The notes beneath the pieces were generated by a model. It worked only from the letters and a program-made list of their open reading frames with translations, searched no databases and was not told the DNA's origin. A stretch of 64,000 nt of DNA, taken from NCBI RefSeq assembly GCF_024756235.1, contig NZ_JANUGY010000007.1:310001-374000 (forward strand), read 5' to 3'. Source of the DNA: Massilia kyonggiensis. GTDB lineage: Bacteria > Pseudomonadota > Gammaproteobacteria > Burkholderiales > Burkholderiaceae_D. The position numbers and the translations under genes were made by a program. Shown one piece after another: positions 9,010 through 17,359 of the stretch (positions within the stretch are counted from its first letter, which is position 1; each line of letters begins with the position of its first letter).

Positions 9010-11470
9010 TGCCGAACGGGCAGGTCTCCCAGCAGTAGGTGAAGCCCAGCTGCGGGAACGGCGCCGCCTTGACCGGATCCCACTTGGTCGGGAACGTGTT
9101 GAAGATGTTGTTCGAGCCGACGGTCAGGCTGGTCGATTTGCTGAAGTTGTAGCGCACGGTGGCGTCCACGATCCACTTGCCGTCCCAGGTCTGCACGAAC
9201 GGGGCGGTGAAGCCCTGGCCCTGCACTTCGCCGTACCAGTTGGCGCGCACGTTGCCGTTCCACTTGCCGTGCGTGAGGTCGGCCGCCAGCACGTGGTGCT
9301 GGCGCGGCTGGCCCCGTTCGATCAGCGTGACCTGCGAATCGTCGAACAGCTGGGCGCCCGTCAGCACCGGCGAATCCGAATGGCGGCCCGTCACCGACGT
9401 GCGGTTGAAGTCCAGCTGCGCGGACAGCACGAGCGTCATGGCCGGCCAGCGCGTGGTGTGCTCGGCGACGATGTCCAGGCCCTTCGTTTCGGTGTCGATC
9501 GCGTTCGTGAAGAACTGCGCCTGGCCGACCTTCAGCGGATCGAGGATCGCCTTGATCGGGCAGGCGGCGGCCGTCGCGCAGGCACCCGATTCCGGTGCGA
9601 TGTTCGACGAGAACACGATGCGGTTGTCGATGTCGATGCGCCACAGGTCGGCCGTCACCGAGAAATTCGAGGCCGGACGCAGGATGATGCCCACGCTGCC
9701 GTTCTTCGACGTCTCTTCCTTCAGGTTCGGGATGCCGAAGGCCTTGGTGACGGCGCTGCCTTCACGTGCCGTCAGGGTCTCGGTCAGCACGCCGGCGCCG
9801 TTCAGGTTCGTCGACACGGAGCTGTAGAACTTCTGCTGCACGCTCGGTGCGCGGAAGCCCGTCGACAGCGTGCCGCGGAAGCCCACCTGGCGGCTCGGGT
9901 CATAGCGCAGCGACAGCTTGCCGGTCGTCGTGCTGCCGAAGTCCGAGTATTTTTCCCAGCGCGCCGCGGCGCCGACCAGCAGTTGCGGCGTGATGTTGTA
10001 TTCGGCGTCGGCGTACAGCGCGATGTTGTGGCGCGCATCGTCGACGGCGGTGCCGGGCGTGTAGCCGGGGAAGCCCTGCGTGCCCGACGCGGCCGCGCCG
10101 CCCGTCTGGTCCTTGATCACGATCGCCGGATTGTTCGTGCGGCCGTACTGGTACGAGACCGGATCGCCCGCGACGATCGCATAGCCGTCGCGGCGCCATT
10201 CGAAGCCGGTCGCGAAGTTGATCTTCCTGCCCATGACGTCCAGCGGGCCGCGCAGGTCGGCGTTGAACGTCGTCTGCTTGAATTTCAGCTTGCCGGTATC
10301 CGCTTCCAGCGGCGACTCGGCGTAGATGCCGCCGCCCGGCTTCGGCTCGTACCAGTAGCTGACGTTGATCGTGCTCTTTTCGTGGAAATCCAGTTCGCTG
10401 CGGCCGTGGTTGAGCGAGACGTCGACCTTCCACTCGTTCGCCAGGTCGCGGCGGTAGCCGACGGCCAGCGACGCATCCTTGACGGTGGTGCGGATGTTCG
10501 GCAGGAAGCCGTTCGGATACACGGCCGGCACGTTGCGGCCGTCGCCCGCGGAGCGGAAGAAGCCGGCCGAATCGCCCGTCCGGTGCGACACGCCGCCGAA
10601 CGTGTAGAACTCGCCTTCGCTCGACACGGGCACGGCCGAGTTCCACCAGAAATACTTGTCCTTCGCGAGGCTGTCGCCGATGCGCTGCGTGACGCGCGGC
10701 GGATCGACCCGGAGGGAGTCCACGCCCGCGCGGTTGGTTTCGCCGCGGTGGCGGGCTTCGGCCGTCAGGTTGATGTAGCCGCCGTCGCCGATCGTCCAGC
10801 CCTTGTTGACGCTGCCCTGGCGCAGTTCGCCGCCGCCTTCGGTCGTGCCGCCGACCGTGCCCGAGAGCTGCGTCTCGTTGGTCTGGTTCTTCAGCACGAT
10901 GTTGATCACGCCGGCGATCGCGTCCGAACCGTACTGCGCGGCCGCGCCGTCGCGCAGCACCTCGATGCGCTGGATCGCCGACATCGGGATCGCGTTGATG
11001 TCCGTACCGGCGGAGCCGCGGCCGATGGTCTGCTGCACGTTGACGAGCGCCTGCTGGTGACGGCGCTTGCCGTTCACGAGCACGAGCAGCTGGTCAGGGC
11101 CCAGCGAGCGCAGGGTGGCGGGGCGGATGATGTCCGTGCCGTCGCTGATGAACGTGGTCGAGAAGTTGAAGGACGGGTCGAGCGTCTGCAGCAGCTTGCC
11201 CAGTTCGACCGGGCCGGCCATCGCCATGTCCTTGGCGCCGATCAGGCCGACCGGGGCGGCCGAGTCCAGCGCCGTACGCGCCGTCGAGCGCGAGCCGAGC
11301 ACCACGACGGACGCCATGTTCTTGTCCGCGGCGGGCTGCGCCTGCGGGGCCGCAGTGGCGGCGGGCGGTTCGGCGGGGGTGTCCTGGGACCAGGCGGGAG
11401 AGAAGGCAAGGAACAGCGAGGAAGCGAGCAAAGTGCGGGTAAAGACGGGTACGGCGCGGTGTTGGGTCAT
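8966..11470 (-). CDS. TonB-dependent outer membrane receptor
   Basis: An 834-residue outer membrane receptor. It has a signal peptide (LLASSLFLAFSPAWSQD), a plug domain from about residue 55 (SVVVLGSRSTARTALD, GPDQLLVLVNGKRRH, IPMSAIQRIEVLRDGAAAQY, GSDAIAGVINIVLK) and a beta-barrel ending in GRSWSARLDVAL. The last residue is leucine, not the more usual terminal phenylalanine. MTQHRA was chosen as start because AGAGA precedes it and it puts the signal peptide at the N-terminus. The ligand cannot be inferred; no tonB/exb or siderophore genes are near. Confidence 0.92.
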   Translation of the reverse strand: MTQHRAVPVFTRTLLASSLFLAFSPAWSQDTPAEPPAATAAPQAQPAADKNMASVVVLGSRSTARTALDSAAPVGLIGAKDMAMAGPVELGKLLQTLDPSFNFSTTFISDGTDIIRPATLRSLGPDQLLVLVNGKRRHQQALVNVQQTIGRGSAGTDINAIPMSAIQRIEVLRDGAAAQYGSDAIAGVINIVLKNQTNETQLSGTVGGTTEGGGELRQGSVNKGWTIGDGGYINLTAEARHRGETNRAGVDSLRVDPPRVTQRIGDSLAKDKYFWWNSAVPVSSEGEFYTFGGVSHRTGDSAGFFRSAGDGRNVPAVYPNGFLPNIRTTVKDASLAVGYRRDLANEWKVDVSLNHGRSELDFHEKSTINVSYWYEPKPGGGIYAESPLEADTGKLKFKQTTFNADLRGPLDVMGRKINFATGFEWRRDGYAIVAGDPVSYQYGRTNNPAIVIKDQTGGAAASGTQGFPGYTPGTAVDDARHNIALYADAEYNITPQLLVGAAARWEKYSDFGSTTTGKLSLRYDPSRQVGFRGTLSTGFRAPSVQQKFYSSVSTNLNGAGVLTETLTAREGSAVTKAFGIPNLKEETSKNGSVGIILRPASNFSVTADLWRIDIDNRIVFSSNIAPESGACATAAACPIKAILDPLKVGQAQFFTNAIDTETKGLDIVAEHTTRWPAMTLVLSAQLDFNRTSVTGRHSDSPVLTGAQLFDDSQVTLIERGQPRQHHVLAADLTHGKWNGNVRANWYGEVQGQGFTAPFVQTWDGKWIVDATVRYNFSKSTSLTVGSNNIFNTFPTKWDPVKAAPFPQLGFTYCWETCPFGINGRSWSARLDVAL

Positions 11471-11802
11471 CCTGATTCTCTCGTCGTTGGTTGTTGTTGT
11501 TCGAACACCCGGGCGCACCGGTTTGGTGCCGGCCGGGCGTGGGCCAGTGTAACGAGCGGTCAGCCGTATTCACAATCGTCACCTGTCTATACTGTTGTGA
11601 AATTGATGCAAGTAGGGCAATGTTGCTTGTTGGTATAGACGAAATGCGGCTATTCTGGGGAGGATGGCGTTATTGTCGGCCATCCGGAAGGCGGTTGGCG
11701 AGTATGAGAGTTCCGGATATGCATATACGCGGAATGTCACAATGTTGCTGATTTACTAGGCAGGGAGGGGCCGGGCGGATGTGCCGGGCCGTCGGCGACG
11801 GG
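11471..11802. other. Intergenic region between TonB receptor and small protein gene
   Basis: About 330 bases without a convincing gene. It holds the upstream region of the TonB receptor (minus strand), is less GC-rich than its surroundings, and contains an 8-bp inverted repeat, GTCTATAC at 11585-11592 and GTATAGAC at 11633-11640, separated by 40 bases. A possible minus-strand -10 TATAGA (11591-11586) lies within the left arm but lacks a good -35. I see no terminator or RNA gene. Confidence 0.4.
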
Positions 11803-12222
11803 TCAGGCCGATACGTCGATGGTGGCGCCCGGCGCGGTGGCCGGCGCCGTCGTTGCGGACGCGCTGTAGGTAAGCGCAGCGTCGCCGCCGGCTTGTGCCC
11901 GGTGGCCGTGACGACGATGCGTTTCCTGCGCTGCGCCGCCGGCATCCTTGCGGTCGTCGCGCAGCTTCGCGAGGGCCTGTTTGGCCGCATCGGCGTCGCC
12001 GCTGTCGAGTGCCTTGCCGATCGCGGCGATGTCCTGGTCGCGCTGGCTCGTCGTGCCCGACGCATCGGCCGCGCCCTGGCGGTTTTTCTGGAGCGTGTCG
12101 AACGCCGCCCTGGCGCTCGTGAGGTCGCCGCTGTTGATGCCGTCGACGAGCGATTTCATTGCGCCGCTGCGGGATGCGGGCTGTGGAGACACCGAGGTGG
12201 TCGAGACTGCGGATACGGACAT
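11803..12222 (-). CDS. Small Ala-rich protein of unknown function
   Basis: 139 residues, rich in Ala, Ser, Thr and Asp, without a signal peptide or membrane segment. The central part looks helical and repetitive: two similar stretches, INSGDLTSARAAFDTLQKN and LDSGDADAAKQALAKLRDD, suggest a duplicated helical motif of the SGDxxxAxxAxxxL type. The C-terminus is disordered (TYSASATTAPATAPG). ATG at 12222 was preferred over 12228 because GGGAG lies 8 bases upstream of it. I do not recognise the family; the SGDLxxAxxAFxxL motif also occurs in small cell-surface or filament-associated proteins, but no function is claimed. Confidence 0.6.
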   Translation of the reverse strand: MSVSAVSTTSVSPQPASRSGAMKSLVDGINSGDLTSARAAFDTLQKNRQGAADASGTTSQRDQDIAAIGKALDSGDADAAKQALAKLRDDRKDAGGAAQETHRRHGHRAQAGGDAALTYSASATTAPATAPGATIDVSA

Positions 12223-12316
12223 ATTCATTCTCCCGTGAGTTGATAAAGAGCGCCGATCGCGTCGTTGCGTCGAGCGCCGAGCCTTATAACGTCACGGGCG
12301 GGCAAACCTGATGGGC

Positions 12317-12340
12317 AAGCGGGGCGGTTTTACCCCGCTT
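12317..12340 (-). terminator. Possible terminator hairpin after serB
   Basis: An 8-bp perfect stem (AAGCGGGG 12317-12324 with CCCCGCTT 12333-12340) and 8-base loop lies about 80 bases past the serB stop. There is no U-run, so termination is uncertain. Confidence 0.35.
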
Positions 12341-12417
12341 TACAAGCATTACGCGCCGTCCATGTTGTGTCCATGTCGCGGTCATGCGCCGAACCAGCCC
12401 ATCGTCCTCGCGCCCGA

Positions 12418-13266
12418 TCAGGAGAGGACCGCGAGCAGACCGTCGAGGCCCGTGAAATTCAGCGCCACGTCGGCCTGCGCGCGCACGACGGGCTTGGCGC
12501 GGAACGCGACGGACAGCCCGGACACGCCCATCATCCTGAGGTCGTTGGCACCGTCGCCCATGACGATCGCCTGTTTCGTGGCGATGCCCAGCTCGGCGCA
12601 TACGCGCTCCACGGTGCGCTTCTTTTCCTCGGCGTCGACGATGCCGCCGACGACTTTACCCGTCAACACGCCGCCGGCCGCTTCGAGCACGTTCGCGTGG
12701 GTGTAGTCGAGGCCCAGGCGGGTCTTGAGGCGCTCGGTGAAAAAGGTAAAGCCCCCCGAGACGAGCAGCGTTTTCAAACCGGCAGCCTGCACGGCCTGCA
12801 GCATCGCTTCGCCGCCCAGCGAGATGCGCAGGCGTTCTTCGTACACACGCTCCAGCGCATCCGTCGGCAGGCCTTCCAGCAGCGCGACGCGGCGCGTGAG
12901 GCTTTCCGAGAAATCCAGCTCGCCGCGCATCGCGGCTTCCGTGATCGCGGACACCTGCGGCTTGAGGCCCTGCATGTCCGCGATCTCGTCGATGCACTCG
13001 ATGGTGATCAAGGTCGAATCCATGTCCATCGCGACCAGTTTGAAGTCGGCCAGGGTGAGGTCCGCAGCGACGAACGTCGCGTCGATGCCGGCCGCGTGGG
13101 CAGCCGTCTCGACTTGTGCCTTCAGTTCCGGCGTGAAGTCGAACCCGTCGCAGCGCAGCGCGTGCGCGTGGAGTTCGGTGGTGCGTGCCGGATTGGCGAG
13201 GGCGGCGATCTGTGCGAGCGCGGCCTGGTCGGCCTGCGGTCCCTGGAGTACGAGCTTCTTGGACAT
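12418..13266 (-). CDS. serB: Phosphoserine phosphatase SerB
   Basis: Last step of serine synthesis, hydrolysing O-phospho-L-serine in the cytoplasm. The 282-residue protein has the HAD nucleophile motif DMDST at residues 81-85 (D81, D83), followed by LITIECIDEIAD, motif II in TLLVSGGFTFF and motif III/IV in VMGDGANDLRMM. The N-terminal 75 residues are a short regulatory-like extension as in other proteobacterial SerB. It follows mfd by 12 bases and probably shares its transcript. Confidence 0.96.
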   Translation of the reverse strand: MSKKLVLQGPQADQAALAQIAALANPARTTELHAHALRCDGFDFTPELKAQVETAAHAAGIDATFVAADLTLADFKLVAMDMDSTLITIECIDEIADMQGLKPQVSAITEAAMRGELDFSESLTRRVALLEGLPTDALERVYEERLRISLGGEAMLQAVQAAGLKTLLVSGGFTFFTERLKTRLGLDYTHANVLEAAGGVLTGKVVGGIVDAEEKKRTVERVCAELGIATKQAIVMGDGANDLRMMGVSGLSVAFRAKPVVRAQADVALNFTGLDGLLAVLS

Positions 13267-13278
13267 GATGGGTTTTAC

Positions 13279-16200
13279 TTATGCGAGGAGTTGTTTGATG
13301 GTCTGCTTGACCTGGTTCACGCGCGCGGCCAGGTCCGGCATGTTGGCCGCGATGCGCAGCTTGTCCTGGCCGGCCAGCTTGATGTGGCGGTTCTTTTGAA
13401 TGAGCGTGATGATCCTGATCGGGTCGATCGGCGGCTTTTCCATGAACTGCAGGCTGGCGGCATCCGCATGCGCGTCGATCTTGACGATGCCGACCGACTT
13501 CGCCGCGATGCGCAGGCGGTGCGTCTCGATCAGCGCCTTCACGGCATCGGGTAGCTTGCCGAAGCGGTCGATGAGTTCTTCCTGCATGTCGTCGATGCGG
13601 CCCTGCTCCTCGCAGTTCGCGAGGCGTTTGTAGATCGACAGGCGCTCGTGCACGTCGCCGCAGAAGTCCGACGGGAGCAGGGCGGGCACGTGCAGGTTGA
13701 TCTCCGTGGTCGACGACAGCGGCGCGCTCATGTCCGGCTCGCGGCCGGCCTTCAGCGCCTTCACCGCTTCGTTCAGCATGTCGGAGTACAGCTGGAAGCC
13801 GACTTCCAGCATCTCGCCCGACTGGTTCTCGCCCAGCACCTCGCCCGCGCCGCGGATTTCCAGGTCGTGCATGGCGAGGTAGAAGCCGCTGCCCAGTTCT
13901 TCCATCTGCTGGATGGCGTCCAGGCGGCGCTGCGCCTGTTTCGACAGCGCGAGCGCGTCGTTCACGAGCAGGTAGGCATAGGCCTGGTGGTGCGAGCGGC
14001 CGACGCGTCCGCGCAGCTGGTGCAGCTGGGCGAGGCCGAACTTGTCGGCGCGGTGCATGATGATCGTGTTCGCGGTCGGCACGTCGATGCCGGTCTCGAT
14101 GATGGTCGTGCACAGCAGGATGTTGTAGCGCTGGGCGACGAAATCGCGCATCACCTTTTCCAGGTCGCGCTCGTGCATCTGGCCGTGCGCGACGGCGATG
14201 CGCGCTTCCGGCAGCAGTTCGCGCAGCATGGCGAGGCGGTTCTCGATCGTCTCGACCTCGTTGTGCAGGAAGTAGATCTGGCCGCCCCGTTTCAGTTCGC
14301 GCAGACAGGCTTCGCGGATGACGGAGCCGTCCTCGCTGCGCACGAACGTCTTGATGGCGAGGCGCTTCTGCGGCGCCGTCGCGATGACGGAAAAGTCGCG
14401 CAGGCCTTCCAGCGCCATGCCCAGCGTGCGGGGGATCGGCGTCGCGGTCAGCGTGAGCACGTCGACTTCCGCGCGCAGGGCCTTCAGCGCCTCCTTCTGG
14501 CGCACGCCGAAGCGGTGTTCCTCGTCGATGATGACGAGGCCCAGGCGCGTGAATTTCACGTCCGGCGACAGTAGTTTATGCGTGCCGATCACGATGTCGA
14601 CGGTGCCGTCGGCCATGCCCTTGATCGCGTTGTTGATCTCCTTGCCGGTGCGGAAGCGCGACAGTTCCGCGATGCGCACGGGCCAGTCGGCAAAGCGGTC
14701 GGAGAACGTCTGTGCGTGCTGCTCCGCGAGCAGCGTGGTGGGCGCGAGGATCGCGACCTGCTTGCCGCCCATGACGGCGATGAACGCGGCGCGCAGCGCG
14801 ACTTCCGTCTTGCCGAAGCCGACGTCGCCGCACACGAGACGGTCCATCGGCCGGCCCGACGTCATGTCCTGGATCACGGCCGCGATGGCGGCGCGCTGGT
14901 CCGGCGTCTCGTCGAAGCCGAAGCTTTGCGCAAAGTTCTCGTAGTCGGTGGCGGAGTATTCGAACGAATGGCCCTGGCGCGCGGCGCGGCGGGCATACAG
15001 GTTGAGGAGTTCCGCCGCCGTGTCGCGTACCTGTTCCGCGGCCTTGCGTTTCGCCTTGTCCCACTGGCCGGAGCCGAGCGTGTGCAGCGGCGCGTCGTCC
15101 GGCGACGCGCCCGAGTAGCGCGAGATCACGTGCAGTTGCGACACCGGGACGTAGAGCTTCGATTCCTTGGCATACTCGAGATGCAGGAATTCCGTCTCGC
15201 CTTCGCCCAGGTCCATGCTGACGAGGCCCAGGTAGCGGCCGATGCCGTGGTTGATGTGCACGACCGGATCGCCGATCTTCAGCTCCGAGAGGTCGCGCAC
15301 CATCGACTCGACCTGCGAGCCCGCTTCCTGCTTCTTCTTGCCCGCGCGGCGGCCGGTGCCCGCGTACAGCTCGGTCTCCGTGATGAACACGAGGTGGCCG
15401 GCACCTTCCTCCATCAGCTCGAAGCCGGCCTGCAGCGGCGCGACGCCCAGCGCGACCTTCGCATCCGTCGCGCGCAGGCCGTCGAAGCCTTCGATCAGGG
15501 CGAGGTCCAGCTTGTACTCGCTGAAGTACTGCTGCAGGGTCTCGCGACGGCCGGCCGACTCCGCGCAGATCATCACGCGCTTGCCGCCGGCCTGCATCAG
15601 GAACGAGCGCAGGTTAGCGAGCGGATCGTCGAGGCGGCGGTTGACGGCGATGTCGGGGATCGGTGCGGACAATTCGGACGCGCCCGCGGAAGCATCGCGC
15701 GCGATGGCCCAGCGGCCGTGCGGCTTGGCCTGCACGAAGAAATCCTCGGCGCCGAGGAAGATCTCCTTCGGTTCCAGGATTGGGCGGTCGCGGTCGCTCT
15801 TTAGGAATTTGTAGCGCGATTCCGTGTCGAGCCAGAAGCGCTGGATGGCCGCTTCGATGTCGCCGACGAGGGCCAGGCTCGATTCTTCCGGCAGGTAGTC
15901 GAACAGCGTGGCCGTCCCGTCGAAGAACAGCGGCAGGTAGTATTCGATGCCGGCCGACGCGATGCCGTTGCCGATGTCGCGGTAGATCGTGGAGCGGGAC
16001 GGATCGCCTTCGAAGCGTTCGCGCCAGCGTCCGCGGAACGCGGTGCGCGACGCTTCGTCCATCGGGAATTCGCGGCCCGGCAGCAGGCGGACTTCCCTGA
16101 CGGGGTACAGCGAGCGCTGGGTGTCGGCGTCGAACGTGCGGATCGTCTCGATCTCGTCGCCGAACAGGTCCAGGCGGTACGGCAGCGCGGAGCCCATCGG

Positions 16201-16728
16201 GAACAGGTCGATCAGGCCGCCGCGCACGGAGTATTCGCCCGGCGACATGACCTGCGTGACGTGCGTGTAGCCGGCGAGCGTCAGCTGCGCTTTCAGCTTC
16301 GCTTCGTCGAGGTTCTCGCCCTGGCGGAAGAAGAACGTGTACGCGGCCAGGAACGACGGCGGCGCGAGGCGCACGAGCGCGGTCGTCGCGGGCACGACGA
16401 GCACGTCGCACTGGCCGTTGCGCACTTCGTGCAGGGTGGCGAGGCGTTCGGACACGAGGTCCTGGTGCGGCGAGAAGGCGTCGTACGGGAGCGTCTCCCA
16501 GTCCGGCAGCAGGTGGCAGGACAGCTTGCCTTCCGCGAACCAGGGAATTTCATCGAGCAGGCGCTGGCCGTCGCTGGCATTCGCGACGATCACGGTGAGC
16601 ATCTGCTTTTTTGCTTTCAGCGCGAGCGCGGCGACGGCGAGCGCATAGGCATCGGCCGAGCCGTGCAGCTGGGGCAGGGCGAAACGGGTTCCGGGCTTGG
16701 GAAGGTGTTTGGTGAGGTCGAAGGGCAT
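13279..16728 (-). CDS. mfd: Transcription-repair coupling factor Mfd
   Basis: 1149 residues, full length for Mfd. It removes RNA polymerase stalled at lesions and recruits UvrA. Visible in order are the UvrB-like N-terminal modules, the RNA polymerase-interacting CarD-like domain (KIGDPVVHINHGIGRYLGL), the translocase with Walker A CGDVGFGKTE (K640), DEEHRFG (735-741) and TATPIPRTL, the RecG-like TRG region with QLRGRVGRS, and the C-terminal TRCF domain with DMQEELIDRFG. It heads the mfd-serB transcript. Confidence 0.98.
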   Translation of the reverse strand: MPFDLTKHLPKPGTRFALPQLHGSADAYALAVAALALKAKKQMLTVIVANASDGQRLLDEIPWFAEGKLSCHLLPDWETLPYDAFSPHQDLVSERLATLHEVRNGQCDVLVVPATTALVRLAPPSFLAAYTFFFRQGENLDEAKLKAQLTLAGYTHVTQVMSPGEYSVRGGLIDLFPMGSALPYRLDLFGDEIETIRTFDADTQRSLYPVREVRLLPGREFPMDEASRTAFRGRWRERFEGDPSRSTIYRDIGNGIASAGIEYYLPLFFDGTATLFDYLPEESSLALVGDIEAAIQRFWLDTESRYKFLKSDRDRPILEPKEIFLGAEDFFVQAKPHGRWAIARDASAGASELSAPIPDIAVNRRLDDPLANLRSFLMQAGGKRVMICAESAGRRETLQQYFSEYKLDLALIEGFDGLRATDAKVALGVAPLQAGFELMEEGAGHLVFITETELYAGTGRRAGKKKQEAGSQVESMVRDLSELKIGDPVVHINHGIGRYLGLVSMDLGEGETEFLHLEYAKESKLYVPVSQLHVISRYSGASPDDAPLHTLGSGQWDKAKRKAAEQVRDTAAELLNLYARRAARQGHSFEYSATDYENFAQSFGFDETPDQRAAIAAVIQDMTSGRPMDRLVCGDVGFGKTEVALRAAFIAVMGGKQVAILAPTTLLAEQHAQTFSDRFADWPVRIAELSRFRTGKEINNAIKGMADGTVDIVIGTHKLLSPDVKFTRLGLVIIDEEHRFGVRQKEALKALRAEVDVLTLTATPIPRTLGMALEGLRDFSVIATAPQKRLAIKTFVRSEDGSVIREACLRELKRGGQIYFLHNEVETIENRLAMLRELLPEARIAVAHGQMHERDLEKVMRDFVAQRYNILLCTTIIETGIDVPTANTIIMHRADKFGLAQLHQLRGRVGRSHHQAYAYLLVNDALALSKQAQRRLDAIQQMEELGSGFYLAMHDLEIRGAGEVLGENQSGEMLEVGFQLYSDMLNEAVKALKAGREPDMSAPLSSTTEINLHVPALLPSDFCGDVHERLSIYKRLANCEEQGRIDDMQEELIDRFGKLPDAVKALIETHRLRIAAKSVGIVKIDAHADAASLQFMEKPPIDPIRIITLIQKNRHIKLAGQDKLRIAANMPDLAARVNQVKQTIKQLLA

Positions 16729-16820
16729 TGACGCGGTGCTGTTCGGGTTCGTCAGGACGAGCGTCCATTATAGACGAACAACGCTCCGGCCGCCCTGTCG
16801 TCCGGCCCGGGATGGCCGGA

Positions 16821-16848
16821 TTCGACCGGCCCGGGGTGGCCGGTCGAA
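16821..16848 (-). terminator. Strong hairpin downstream of the Ser/Gly-rich lipoprotein gene
   Basis: A perfect 11-bp inverted repeat (16821-16831 with 16838-16848) and 6-base loop lies 11 bases past the lipoprotein stop on the minus strand and before mfd. The stem is strong but not followed by a U-run, so it may terminate only partly or protect the 3' end. Confidence 0.5.
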
Positions 16849-16859
16849 AAGGAAGACGA

Positions 16860-17177
16860 TCAGCGGTTGCCGGTCGTCTGGGCAGGTGCGGGGTTGGTGC
16901 CCTGGCCGGTGGCGTCCGAATTGCCGGTGCCGACGGCGGAGGTGCCGGTCGGCGTGGCGCTCGACGTGCCCGCTGCGCCGTTGCCCGAGGTGCCCGTCGT
17001 GCCGGATTCCGACGTGCCGGTCTGGCTCGAACCCGAGCTGCTGCCGCTGGACATCGCGCCCGACGAGGAGCTGCCGCTCGCACTGCTGCTGTCGCTGCCG
17101 CTGGTGCCGGTCGAGCTGCATGCGGCCAGGGACATGGCCATCAGGCCGCCGATCAGAAGGGCTTGGTACTTTTTCAT
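16860..17177 (-). CDS. Small Ser/Gly/Thr-rich lipoprotein
   Basis: 105 residues. N-terminus MKKYQALLIGGLMAMSLAAC is a lipoprotein signal with lipobox SLAAC; the whole mature chain is low-complexity Ser, Gly, Thr and Ala with no hydrophobic core, so it is probably an unstructured lipid-anchored tail. A strong ribosome site AAAAGGAG lies 5 bases before the ATG. Such proteins are common in Oxalobacteraceae and their role is unknown. It lies between ponA/mrcA and mfd with hairpins on both sides, so it is probably monocistronic. Confidence 0.7.
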   Translation of the reverse strand: MKKYQALLIGGLMAMSLAACSSTGTSGSDSSSASGSSSSGAMSSGSSSGSSQTGTSESGTTGTSGNGAAGTSSATPTGTSAVGTGNSDATGQGTNPAPAQTTGNR

Positions 17178-17317
17178 GTTTACTCCTTTTGTAAAAGTGA
17201 CGCCATAATGGGGGCACACTTTTGCGTCCGAAATAGGATGAGTTCGTACAGACGTGTAGGACTGCGCGCACGATCTCTTCAATTTGTGGCAATGCGGTTG
17301 CCGGTCTGCCAATGGAA

Positions 17318-17340
17318 ACGGGCCGCACGTGGCGGCCCGT
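17318..17340 (-). terminator. Hairpin downstream of the PBP1A gene
   Basis: A 9-bp GC-rich stem (17318-17326 with 17332-17340) and 5-base loop begins 19 bases past the mrcA stop. Only a three-base U-run follows on the minus strand, so it is a weak intrinsic terminator. Confidence 0.55.
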
Positions 17341-17359
17341 CCGTCGAGTCGACAGCAGG

